Below, piece by piece: positions 1 through 10,700 of a stretch of 64,000 bases of DNA (its first letter is position 1; each line of letters starts with the position of its first letter). The notes beneath the pieces are model-generated. The model ran no database searches, was not told where the DNA came from, and saw only the letters and a list, made by a program, of their open reading frames with translations. The stretch is from positions 10,057,312-10,121,311 of the forward strand of contig NC_092675.1 of NCBI RefSeq assembly GCF_964355755.1. Reading direction: 5' to 3'. This stretch comes from Antedon mediterranea (taxonomy: Eukaryota > Echinodermata > Crinoidea > Comatulida > Antedonidae). The position numbers and the translations under genes are program-made.

Positions 1-554
1 TATTTATTGTCAGTCCGAGTCCGTATCACGTATTTCTAACTCAGCTGAACGCCATTTAGGCTATGGGGCATGAGCCAAAAAGAGGCCTAGAAAACGAATT
101 TCGTGATCTCCTAACGGGGGGGAGGAAGATATTCACACAGTTTATAGTTAATAATTAGATTAACACAAATTCAGCCGGTCCCGCTTTCAAAAGTTACGCA
201 ATAAGTGTAATTTTAGGTGTAAAAAAATCGAATTTCTCAACATAAAGAAATACATAGAAATAGCGCCCTCTATTTTGTATATTTTCTGTTAGTGTTAGTA
301 CTGGATAAAATACAATCGTTCCATTGGAATAACTTATACTGTATCTTTCTTTCACATTTAACATGCAATATTTTTATCATAATTTTGAGATTAATATTGT
401 AGTCCATGTAAGAAATGTATCTGTTAGTAAACCTTAATTAATATTTATTTAAGCACACTGAAAAGAAGATGCATTTTCAATCTTTATAATTCATGACTAT
501 GCTGTCACAAAATATTTATTAATATTATCTCTCCTATATAATTGCAACTTTTTG

Positions 555-1142
555 TTTTCATTGGATGCATAACATAGAATTATAATCAATTAGTAATAAA
601 TCAAATGTTGCATTATTGTTTTCATTGTAGATGTATAACATAGAATTATAATCAATTAGTAACAAATAAATGAAATTATTACAGCAAAGTTACTTATAAT
701 ACTCCTGTTTCTTAATATTGCTTATCATCTCATGGGTTCTTTATTTTATACTTTCTCATGGTTCATCCGTTACGTTACAAAATAGTTAAGTTACAAAATA
801 GTTTAATATACATTTACATTTTATAGGCATATTAATGTATTGTAAGCATCAAAGTAGAAAGTTTCTTATAATACTCCTGTGTCTTAATATCGCTTATCAT
901 CTCATGGTTCATCCGTTACGTTACAAAATAGTTAAGTTACAAAATAGTTTAATATAAATTTACATTTTATAGGCATATTAATGTATTGTAAGCATCAAAG
1001 TAGAAAGTTTCTTATAATACTCCTGTGTCTTAATATTGCTTATCACCTCATGGGTTCTTTATTTATACTTTCTCATGGTTCATCCTTTACGTTACAAAAT
1101 AGTTAAGTTACAAAATAGTTTAATATAAATTTACATATTATA
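555..1142. repeat. Direct repeats inside the DNA transposon
   Basis: A block starting TTATAATACTCCTG occurs three times, at about 693, 865 and 1011. Each copy runs through TTACAAAATAGTTAAGTTAC and ends in a TTTACATNTTATAGGC stretch. The middle copy lacks about 30 bp that the other two have. Just upstream, a shorter block around AACATAGAATTATAATCAAT is present twice (about 570-600 and 629-660). Confidence 0.85.
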
Positions 1143-1272
1143 GGCCTATTACATTAAAATCATGTAGACCAAGTAAAATGAACATTTGTAAACCATAAAT
1201 TACACTTAAACTACACTAAAAAGTTCTTCCTGCTCAAACTCTTCCTCATCATCGCTATCATCTCCATCAATT

Positions 1273-2335
1273 TCAAACATCTGATGTATGAAGAAGATTG
1301 TTACAGTTTTTGCACGAGCATAATTCTGTACAAGAGAATCCTAAGGATACACAGCATTTTTCATTTGCAACCCCTTCATTGCATTTTGACTTTTTACATG
1401 ACCAGGATGACAATTCGAGAATGCTGTGTAGAGCAGGTTGCTTCTCCATCCAGTCAATTACGAGTTTATTATCGGCCATCTTCCACCCATTTCCAACAGG
1501 AGATGGAGCATTTTGTTGTTGAATAAAACTAGCTTTGTGAATTGAAGCTTGAGAATTGGCATGCTGAATATGTTTATATACAGTATCTTTATTGTGTGGC
1601 ATCATATTTTCAGCTCTTACATTCATTGAGAACATTGCATACCTTACTTCATTGACAGATTGGTTCTTGTGACAATACTGTACAGCCTACATACAAATGT
1701 TTCTAGATCACAAAGTAATTTATCTGAAAGTTTGCTGGTAGAATTGCCCAATGAAAAGAATGCATAAATTAGAGTTTTCCATTACGAGTTTCATTGCCTT
1801 CACTTTACCGTTCCCAAAAAAAGCGCTGACTGAATCGCATCCTGTAAAGCAATGTAGTCTAATTAATGCATTTGAAACATCATTTCCAATATGTTCCTGA
1901 ATAGCCTGCAGATGAATTGTTCGGAGATTAGCATCTTTTCCAGTATTGAAATATAGGTGAGAGCCATGCAGACTTTTGCAAAATGCCAATCCAATAATAA
2001 AAACATCATCAGTGTCAGGGCTGATTGTAACAATATCTTTACCACCATGGTGTGCAGCATACTTCGCATACAGAAACATTCTGGTGTCTGCCTCTTCTTG
2101 ATTAAAACTTTTCCATTTGATTCTGAAATAGAATTGCATAATAATGATGATGTTATGAATACATTTATTCCCTTGAGGTGATCTGCTTCACACATGCTTC
2201 ATATTTGAAAGAAGAACTTGATTAGCAGATAAAAATGTTTTCAACTGTTCTGGAATTTGCTGTTCGGCTTTTGGTATTTTAATTGTTTGTGAGCCGATGG
2301 CTACTCTTCGACTTCGTTCAGCATTTTTTATGCAG
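1273..2335 (-). pseudogene. Broken transposon gene: XPG/FEN-like nuclease remnant with Cys-rich tail
   Basis: Two minus-strand reading frames (2139-1720 and 1635-1273) plus short stretches between and upstream belong to one protein. The first holds EEADTRMFLYAKYAAHHGG, then PDTDD, then FTGCDSVSAFFGNGKVKA. I recognise this order from a family of uncharacterised metazoan repeat proteins. Its GCD...GKGKxKA part resembles the FEN1/XPG nuclease fold, which is inference. The second frame holds SPVGNGWKMADNKLVIDWM followed by a Cys-rich tail (CKKSKC...CTELCSCKNC), as in the same family. Frame changes near 1700 and 1660 and a stop near 2190 break the gene, so it should make no full protein. It lies inside the inverted-repeat element and was probably carried by it. 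Confidence 0.6.
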
Positions 2336-3641
2336 TTTGTGTAATTGCTACATGTGATCGCAGAACTCTCCTTCGTTTAGTAACTCTTCTGTTGACTCTA
2401 ATCCTTGAAATTCTTCTGTAAAAAAAAAGAATACTAATTAATATTTATGATTCTAAATGTTTGTGTAATAAATATAATAATATAATCAGTTCAGTATCAT
2501 CTATACACTATTTAATATTGCAGTACAAGAATTCAAATAATATGTCTCAAATAACAACATAAAGCATCAGGTTGGTCCATTCTGTCCTTGCCTGAGGCTA
2601 CTTGCCAAGGTTTGCATGCATTACCACATTGAATAATAAAATGCAAATGTTTTTTCCCAAGATGGAGGTACCATCAAACTAGGTCCACTACACAATAATA
2701 CTGGGGCCACCCTAGCTAGGCCTAATTCATATTGTAATTATGGGTTCATTTTTTTGTTGGCCCAGATATTTAAAAAAAATTATATACTAGGCCTAGCCTA
2801 CTCTACGTAGGCTTAATACATATTAAAAAAATAAACTTTGTAGACTACCCACCGCCAACCTACCTAGTAGCTAGGCTTTTTTTAGCAAGGCAGTATGATA
2901 TGAACTAATTACTGGGCCTAGCTAGCCTAGGCTAGACCTATCATTAAAACAAATAGAATTTACCTTCTTCATTGTTGGATGAATTAACATCCTCTATTTC
3001 ATATTTTACTGCTCGCCTTTGTTTGCTACAATCAGTGAAATATTGATAGCATCTTTTTATGACATCCAGCGTCGCCAGGAATTGGTAACAAGTATTGGTA
3101 AAGCTCCTCTCAATATTTTCAAAAGGATTTGCGGCTACAAAACTCCTTTTGATTGCCGCTTAGATTGCACCAACTTTTTGTACACATTAAAAAAGTTTTC
3201 CATTTGGTTTCTGTGAATGTTAATATTGTCCCAGAATTAGATGTATTGTGTCAATAACAACGTTTTTGATCATCAGAAGATGACATCTTCCTGCTCCGCG
3301 CTCCAGAAGAACAACACATGTTTGTTTACGATCGTCTAGTAGCCGTATCCCGCTGTGTAAGGGAATCTGATTGGACAGTTACTGTTGCACAGCCCCATGA
3401 GTTAAAAGACAAATTTTTTGATTGGTCAATTGTGCGACCTGTACTGACCTACAAAAATTTTCTATATCGCAATAAAATACATATAAAAACAAACATATTT
3501 CGTTGACGCGTAAAATTTACAAGCGGGACCGGCCAGTTTAAGGTTATCTATATTTTTGTTATAATTGTCATAGCAATTTTATTCTCCCCCCCGATAGGGG
3601 ATCACGAAATGAAACGATAGAAGGCCATGCCCCATAGCCTA

Positions 3642-4652
3642 ATTAGACGACATACGCACCGAGTATATAGCCGAATAGGGGGAAACTGCGGACCTTTAGG
3701 GCTGCTGTCTGAGCTTATGTACAGGATAAAGTTGCTGTCATTGGTGTTTTTGTCATCCCCAATATGTACTGCTGCCATTAAAAAAAGATTCAACCTTGTA
3801 TCGCTTCACATGAATAAACCCATTTGGGCGTGGCCCTAAAATGTTGCTGTTTGGCGCCCCGTACAGGATAAAGTTGCTGTCATTGGTGATGTAATCATTA
3901 GTAGCCCACTACGAATGATATCCAACAAAGTTTATCCTTGTATCGCTTCACATGAATAAATGCATTTTTACCCCCCTATGTTATGATCCCCACAGGCCCA
4001 ATGTACAGGCTGTGACCCGGCAGCAATGTCGAATATTGCATCTCGCCCTATACGCACCTTACTACATCATCAAACCTTTTGTATCTTTTCACAAGAATAA
4101 ATCTTCCGGGCGCCCGGTCTAATACCATGTAGGCCTACCTAAATGAAGAATCAGCCAAACAGAAAATGTGATGTTCTAAATGAATGTATTATTACATACA
4201 TTTATTTTTAAAATACAAAACTGTAAATAAAAGAAAGTAAAAATATTCAATCTAATGTTGAAAAATAAGAATTTCTTTTTAATGATCCAATATATTTGAA
4301 TCAAATCGTCGTAAAACTTACGTTTTTACTAATCTATAGTGCCTCATAGTATAGTCAATACAAGATTGCCATTAATATATATATATAGACAAACAGTCTA
4401 TGGTACTGGAAAAATATATATATAAATACGTACGAATGCGCATTTACTGCAGCAGGCCTCATATTTACAAACAGCGGGGAAAGTACCAGATTGCAATTTG
4501 TTTCACTTTTTACTTCATTCACGTTCATTATACAATTCCATTGTAGGCCTACAATGTCTATATTAGGCCTATGTATTTTGAGGCATAATAGTATTGAAAA
4601 AACATTACTTTTTTTTCACCATCTAGGTGTGCATTGTGTGGGCCTGTAGGAA
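3642..4652. repeat. Direct repeats (about 143-bp spacing) and unassigned AT-rich DNA
   Basis: The block GTACAGGATAAAGTTGCTGT occurs at 3719 and again at 3861, each followed about 75 bp later by CTTGTATCGCTTCACATGAA (about 3795 and 3936). A third, decayed copy ends near 4100 (TTTTGTATCTTTTCACAAGA). This looks like a short tandem repeat just outside the transposon end. From 4110 to 4652 I see only AT-rich DNA with no gene. Confidence 0.65.
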
Positions 4653-5197
4653 ACGGCTATGTACAGTGGAATCATACAATACCTGCCCTGAAGGATGACA
4701 AATAATAAATGTTTTATTTGTCATACGTCAGGGCAGGTATACGGCTATGTACAGTGGAATCATACAATACCTGCCCTGAAGGATGACAAATAATAAATCT
4801 CTTATTTGTCATACGTCAGGGCAGGTATACGGCTATGTACAGTGGAACCATACAATACCTACCCTGAAGGCTGACAAATAATAAATGTCTTATTTGTCAT
4901 ACGTCAGGGCAGGTATACGGCTATGTACAGTGGAATCATACAATACCTGCCCTGAAGGATGACAAATAATAAATTTCTTATTTGTCATACGTCAGGGCAG
5001 GTATACGGCTATGTACAGGGGAATCATACAATACCTGCCCTGAAGGCTGACAAATAATAAATGTCTTATTTGTCATACGTCAGGGCAGGTATACGGCTAT
5101 GTACAGTGGAATCATACAATACCTGCCCTGAAGGATGACAAATAATAAATGTCTTATTTGTCATACGTCAGGGCAGGTATACGGCTATGTACAGTGG
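4653..5197. repeat. Satellite array: six 88-bp units, each a long hairpin
   Basis: Units start ACGGCTATGTACAGTGGAAT at 4653, 4741, 4829, 4917, 5005 and 5093, and a 17-base stub begins at 5181. The period is exactly 88 bp. Inside each unit ATACCTGCCCTGA pairs with TCAGGGCAGGTAT, and ATGACAAATAA pairs with TTATTTGTCAT, giving a stem of about 24 bp around a loop of about 8 bases with a 3-by-3 internal loop. Units differ at a few sites, such as CTACCCTG in unit 3 and GGCTGAC in units 3 and 5. At least the CTACCCTG change has no matching change on the other arm. Confidence 0.95.
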
Positions 5198-5555
5198 ATT
5201 TACCGGAATCATAGTAGGCATAGAATGATTAAGTATTCGTTTACGTTGATTCTCCTTTTTCCTACAGCATAAACATAACCCGATTATGATATCTAATAAT
5301 ATCTTTTTCAAAAATGTTTGGTAGGCCTACACTTTAATTCCATGTATATTAACCTATATAGCTGTGGGATGTCTGGGAAAGCGATATACATTATATTTAA
5401 GTACTGTAATACGGTATAAAATAAGCGACGTGTGAGTAAATACTGCATGGCCGGACCGCAAGTAAAATACGATACATATATGATGACGTAGTAAATATCT
5501 ACACATGCGTAGAAGATCTCCTGGATTGGAGTAGGGAGATTTAGATCCTTCCGTT
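5198..5555. other. AT-rich spacer, no gene seen
   Basis: This lies between the hairpin satellite and the 5' LTR. I see no convincing coding region, tRNA or repeat here. Confidence 0.5.
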
Positions 5556-6057
5556 TGTCCAGATGTTTTAATGACCATTTAGTTTATAATAGAATCCCTA
5601 AAGAAAACACTTAGCTTAACTTTGCGACCGTTCCCATCGTAAAACAATTAGATTCTGACAGTTTTAAGCAGAGATTTGACAGGGCCAATTCATCATTGTA
5701 ACCTCCCCAGATAAGATCAATCACTCCCACTTAAACACCCGTGGATCAACTTAGGACCAATCGTTACCCTCACAGATGATGTAATGACATTATGCAAATG
5801 AACTGAGCCAATATACTCCCAAGTTTCAGAAGGGCCCAGACACACCTTACAGCCACCTCACGGAGCACACACCTCACAGCAGACCTACACACTTCACACC
5901 TCACTGACAGCATCATTGATCCTCCGCGTTCCTTATCTATACTTATAGTTGTATATTGTACTGAAGTATTATACTGAATAAATAATATATGTGTTACGAC
6001 AGTCAAGCGAGTCAGAGTCCTTCTTTAGTACAACAACACCCGCAACATTATATTACA
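5556..6057 (+). repeat. 5' LTR (502 bp)
   Basis: It begins TGTCC and ends TTACA, so it has the usual TG...CA ends. It matches 14737-15235 along its whole length, apart from a cluster of changes in the last 130 bases or so. It contains an octamer ATGCAAAT (5792-5799), a CCAAT box (5808-5812), a TATA-like stretch near 5940-5960, and a polyadenylation signal AATAAA (5977-5982). Confidence 0.93.
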
Positions 6058-6775
6058 TGGTGGAAGACCCGAATTTCATAAGGAACGGAGTGAGAAAACA
6101 AGAAATAAACACTTAACAAGACACGAAGACGAAGACGAAGACAAAAATAACCATATTTGTTTGAAAGGAGAGAAATTTACTTTGACTCAAAAGACAAGCT
6201 GAAATTATATTTGAATGAGATCGAGACAAGCAGAAATTTTATCAAATTATTACCATTGGATGAAGACAAAAAAGATAATCGAGGAAGACACAAAAGACAA
6301 GCTGAAATTATATTTGAATGAAATCGAGACAAGCAGAAATTTTATGAAATTATAACCATTGGATAAAGACAAAGAAGATAATCGAGGAAGACCCAAGAAG
6401 AATCAAAACAGAAGCAAGCGGACAAGAACTGTTTCGTTTAGAGACTTTCAACTTCACGCCGTTTTTTTTCGATCGTTTTTTTAACATTTACCTTTTTTGA
6501 ACATTGATGAACACCTATCGCATTTTTTTAATTCGTTGTTTGAAAATTTGAACATTGATGAGCACCTTTAACATTTCTTTAATTCGTTGTTTGAACATTT
6601 AGACATTTTTGAACACTTTTTGCATTCCTTTAATTCATTTTTAATTGGATCCGAAGCATTTGGGGTAAGTCAAAGCCATTTTGATTTTGATTTGTAACCT
6701 TTATTGAAAAAGTGAGAGTTTACATATATATACACTAAATTGTTTTGATATTTTGATTAATTAATATTATAAAGT
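6058..6775 (+). other. Retrotransposon leader with a tandem duplication
   Basis: This is the untranslated leader between the 5' LTR and gag. A block of about 103 bp beginning AAAAGACAAGCTGAAATTAT and ending ATAATCGAGGAAGACAC occurs twice in a row (about 6189-6291 and 6292-6393) with a few differences. A second, looser repeat around TTTGAACATTTGAACATTGATG lies at 6480-6620. The first useful ATG is that of gag at 6776. Confidence 0.75.
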
Positions 6776-7741
6776 ATGGTCGACGTTGTTGATAACGAAG
6801 TAATTTTAAATGAGCCCGTCAATCCTCACCCCGTGCCCCACCTAAGACAAACCGATTTCCTTCCCAAAAGATATGACGGTTCCATAACCGATCACGACCA
6901 ATGTAGTGCACATTACTTATCGTTTACCGACTACCTTGAGGCCCACACGTTAGAAAACCCTGTAAACAATGCCCAATTAATTAATGTAATAAGTATTTTT
7001 AAACGTAGCCTTCAGGGCCAAGCTAGACTCTGGATTGAGGGAAAGCAGTTCGATTCACTAGAATCCTTAAAAACCCAATTCATCAACAGGTTTAGTAAAA
7101 ACAAATCAATCTATGCGCACATAAGAGAATACGATTCAATTACATACACCACTGGCGACAACGCCGAAAAGCACTTAACCAAAATCAAACAAGCCGCAGA
7201 CAGAATTGGATACGCTGACCAGCAGATAAAGAATAAATTTATTTCGACCCTTCCACCAAAATGTAGAGCAGCTGTAGCCATGTCCACCCCAATCGATGCC
7301 ACTATTGAAAATATTGTAAATAGCACACAAAATTACCTTGACCTTTCCGTAGATGATGCCACACGGGAAGTTTCATTCAATATCAATAAGGAAACAGATA
7401 GGCCTAATAGTCTCGAATCGCTCCAACATGAGATAAATTCTCTCAAGTTAGACATGGCCACAACAAAACGATCCCTTAATGATGATACTCGACGCTCACG
7501 TTCCCCCACCCGAAATTATATCCCAAGACGAAACCGAAGCCCAAGCCCATACAAACCCCGATTCCAGACCCCACCGACCCCAAGATATAGACAACCTCCC
7601 CCAACCTGTTATTACTGCGGGAAACCAGGCCACATAGCAAGGCACTGCCGACAACAAAACCGCTCTTACGGAAACTATCCCCCGCCATACCCATACCAAC
7701 AGTCAAACAATTACTACCCTAGCCACCAGCAGGATTTTTAA
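6776..7741 (+). CDS. gag: Gag-like nucleocapsid protein of the LTR retrotransposon
   Basis: The protein has 321 residues. The middle part carries the usual retrotransposon Gag pattern (QGQARLWIEGKQFDSLESLK at about residues 80-100). An Arg/Ser/Pro-rich basic stretch follows (about 235-275), then one CCHC zinc knuckle, CYYCGKPGHIARHC, at residues 278-291. The tail is rich in Tyr, Pro and Gln. The role inferred from the family is to bind and pack the element RNA into particles in the cytoplasm. The start ATG (AAGTATGG) is the first in frame after the leader. The stop at 7739-7741 sits in a run of T and A that also opens the pol frame. Confidence 0.92.
   Translation: MVDVVDNEVILNEPVNPHPVPHLRQTDFLPKRYDGSITDHDQCSAHYLSFTDYLEAHTLENPVNNAQLINVISIFKRSLQGQARLWIEGKQFDSLESLKTQFINRFSKNKSIYAHIREYDSITYTTGDNAEKHLTKIKQAADRIGYADQQIKNKFISTLPPKCRAAVAMSTPIDATIENIVNSTQNYLDLSVDDATREVSFNINKETDRPNSLESLQHEINSLKLDMATTKRSLNDDTRRSRSPTRNYIPRRNRSPSPYKPRFQTPPTPRYRQPPPTCYYCGKPGHIARHCRQQNRSYGNYPPPYPYQQSNNYYPSHQQDF
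7735..7741 (+). promoter_or_regulatory. Likely -1 ribosomal frameshift site at the gag stop
   Basis: Gag ends GAT TTT TAA. The pol frame is -1 relative to gag. It is closed by a TAG at 7720-7722, then open across the gag stop. A slip on T TTT TAA places the ribosome on TTA AAA in the pol frame. No ATG opens pol near its start, which supports frameshifting. This is not a perfect textbook X XXY YYZ heptamer, so the exact slip is inferred. Confidence 0.6.
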
Positions 7742-10700
7742 AAAGGGGACTAGATGCCGCCTATAATCTGGCCCCCCATACTAAATACGACAATTTTAAG
7801 GCAAAATACTTAGGGAATTCAGATAATATTGATTTGTTACTTAACGACAGAAATTACGTTAAAGGAAATTTACCAGATGGTAGAAATGTTTTAACTTTAT
7901 TTGACAGTGGTTCAACTAGAACTATAATCTCACAATCGTACGTTAATTCCTCACTTTATTTATCGCGTTTAAAGCCAGTTAAAGTGAACACAACCAAATT
8001 TCGATTAGGTAACGGTGACTTCTTATATGCCAACCACTTAGTGCAATTTGAATTATTTATCCAAGGACACAAATTTAAAATTTCAGCATTAATCGTTAAA
8101 AATTTGACAGGTATTGACCTGATACTTGGAACCGAAACATTGTCTGAACTCGACGGTACTTTAAATTTTAAGGAAAACACATTTCGCATTAGACCAAAGA
8201 TTTTTAGCTTTCGTCCTGTCCACAAGATTTTTCTTAAACCCGGTGATACTAAAACAGTTAAATTAAAAGGAAGGGTTCCCGCCTTTGTACGCAATTCCGA
8301 TGTTGTTCTACATGCAACCACCCATATTTCAAAACTTTGTCCATCAGACATGTTAGTAAAATTACACAGAGGAGAAACCAACATTGATATCACTAACAAC
8401 ACAAACAGAAACGTATCTCTAAATACACATCAACCTATCGCGAGCCTTCACTTAACCAACCTTGTAACAGTTACTAATGACCTACCAATTGACAGAATAA
8501 AGTTGACCAATGACAACGCAAACAAGTACCCACATTTAGAACGTACAGACCCATTGCTAACTTTAACCGAGGAAGAAATAATTAGAAAACAAGTTGATTT
8601 AACAGACAGCGTTTTAACACATAGAGAAAAAGAAGATTTGTATAAAACCTTACAACAAAACAGAAACGCATTTTCACTTTATGGTGAACTATCTAGCTGC
8701 CCAAACTTCAAAGCCGACATACACCTCTCTAACGATGAACCATTTTTTATTCGCCCATACTTCGCGACAGACAAAGACAAAAATGTTATTGAGGCCGAAT
8801 TGAACAAATTAGTCAAATTAGGAATCTTAGCAGTAGGACACCAATCGTATACTTCCCCTGTCCTTCTTGTTTCAAAGAAAAATTCAAAAGATAAAAGAGT
8901 TGTCACAGACTTCCGCTATCTCAATTCCAGGATAAAACGTATTAATCACCCATTCCCATTATTGGCCGAAACTTTGAAAACAATAGGTAACGCTAATGCA
9001 CAGATTCTTAGCGTAATTGATTTGAAATCAGCGTTCCACTGTGTACCATTAGCCGAACATGCCCAACAATATACAGGTATAGCTTCATATCATGGTGGAA
9101 AGCATTATTATTATAAGAGATTAGCACAAGGATTAAACGTTTCGCCAGGTATATTTCAAGCAAAGATTGACGAAATTTTAAATGAAATCCCAAATTCTAG
9201 AGAATTCTGTATCGCCCATCATGATGATATTATTTTATTTAGCCAAGACAAATTTGCTCATAAGCAGCACCTCGTTTCCGTTTTACAAGCCCTACAATTA
9301 AATGGTTTTAGAATTTGTCCAAAGAAATGTAAGTTATTCAAGAATAAAGTGCAATATATGGGACACACCATCCTGATTAATTCTTCAGGACACGCATGTA
9401 TCACACCATTAGGCGACAGGTGTGCAGCTATCCGAAATTTGCCAGTCCCACGAACCCATAAAGAAACTAAACGATTTATTGGTGCAGTAAATTATGTATC
9501 CCATTTTTTCCCTCAAATACAATCAATTTTACGTCCGTTACACACACTCGCAAGCAAACGCCGAAAATTTTGTTGGTCTACTGAACACCAGAAAGCATTT
9601 GACGAAATTAAACAATTAATGGTTAAACCACCAACTCTTCAAATGCCTAGAAAAGAAGGTAGATTTACGCTATATAGCGACACTTCAAGAACCGCAACAG
9701 GTTCATATTTAACACAAACAGTAAACGGTAAAGAACACATAATAGGTTATTATTCCAAAATCTTACCACAAGCCTGTCAACGATATAGCGTCACAGAATT
9801 AGAGTTATTTGGACTTTACATTAACGTTTCAGCATTTCGACATTTACTAAAGGGTTGCGAATTTGATGCATTCGTAGACCACTCAGCAATTGTACAAATT
9901 TGGAATTCAAAAGATCAGCCATGTACACCCCGTTTACAGAAACTAATATTACGATTGTCCGGATACATTTTCCAAATTGGTTATAAGAAAGGAACTGAAT
10001 TAGTTTTAGCAGATTTCCTCTCCCGAGCCCCTCGTGATGACGATTCCGAAATTGATCAAGTTGTACCCATTGCTTTTAATATTACAGAGACTGAATCTCT
10101 TAACCCGATTACAAACACATCTACTTGCAGACCAGTAACAAGGTCATACGCCAAGAAAATGGGAATAAATATACCTGACCTACATAAACCCAAACCAGTA
10201 CAAACGCCCGTCATTAATCAAAACCCAGTGACAACAAACACGCGACCTACACCTCAACCTTCCACTACACCACAGATAATCACGAGACAACAAACAAACG
10301 CACATCGATCACCGCCTATCATAACGCCACCTATCGTAACACCACCCCCAATACGTAATGTAAACATTCGACAACCTCCAGAGGAACGACTAGTAGACAA
10401 AAACAAGCAAAGCAAAGATATTACACATCGAAACGTACCAGTTGAATTGTATACATCGCCCAAACCACTAGTACCCAACATAACTGAATTTAAGTCAGCA
10501 CACATCCCAAAACAACAAGACTTAGATAGATTAATGGATGTTATTCAAAGAAAGATAATTAGAGATTATAACCTCCCAGTAGACGTTAAACAATTACGTG
10601 TTGAACAAGAAACTTCACCATTTTTTAAGCCAGTTTACGATTATTTAGTTCATGATATCCTTCCAGCTGATAAGAAAGCAGCTCGTGCAGTTCAGAATAA

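Larger units (their letters stand above)
57..3641. mobile_element. Decayed DNA transposon with long terminal inverted repeats
   Basis: The left end (57-199) is the reverse complement, with gaps, of the right end (3507-3641). Matching blocks are TAGGCTATGGGGCATG at the tip, a TTTCGTGATC block followed by a run of seven G, and CCGGTCCCGCTT further in. Between them lies one broken minus-strand gene (1273-2335) and a run of internal direct repeats (693-1142). A target-site duplication is not clear. The paired ends show a cut-and-paste type DNA transposon. The superfamily is not assigned, because no DDE transposase is recognisable; the only protein remnant is a nuclease-like gene. Confidence 0.72.

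Noticed and set aside
4653-5197. CRISPR array
   Set aside because: The repeats are 88 bp back to back without unique spacers, in eukaryotic DNA. This is a satellite.
5770-6006. Minus-strand frame inside the 5' LTR
   Set aside because: It lies wholly in the LTR and is antisense to the element, so it is a chance frame.
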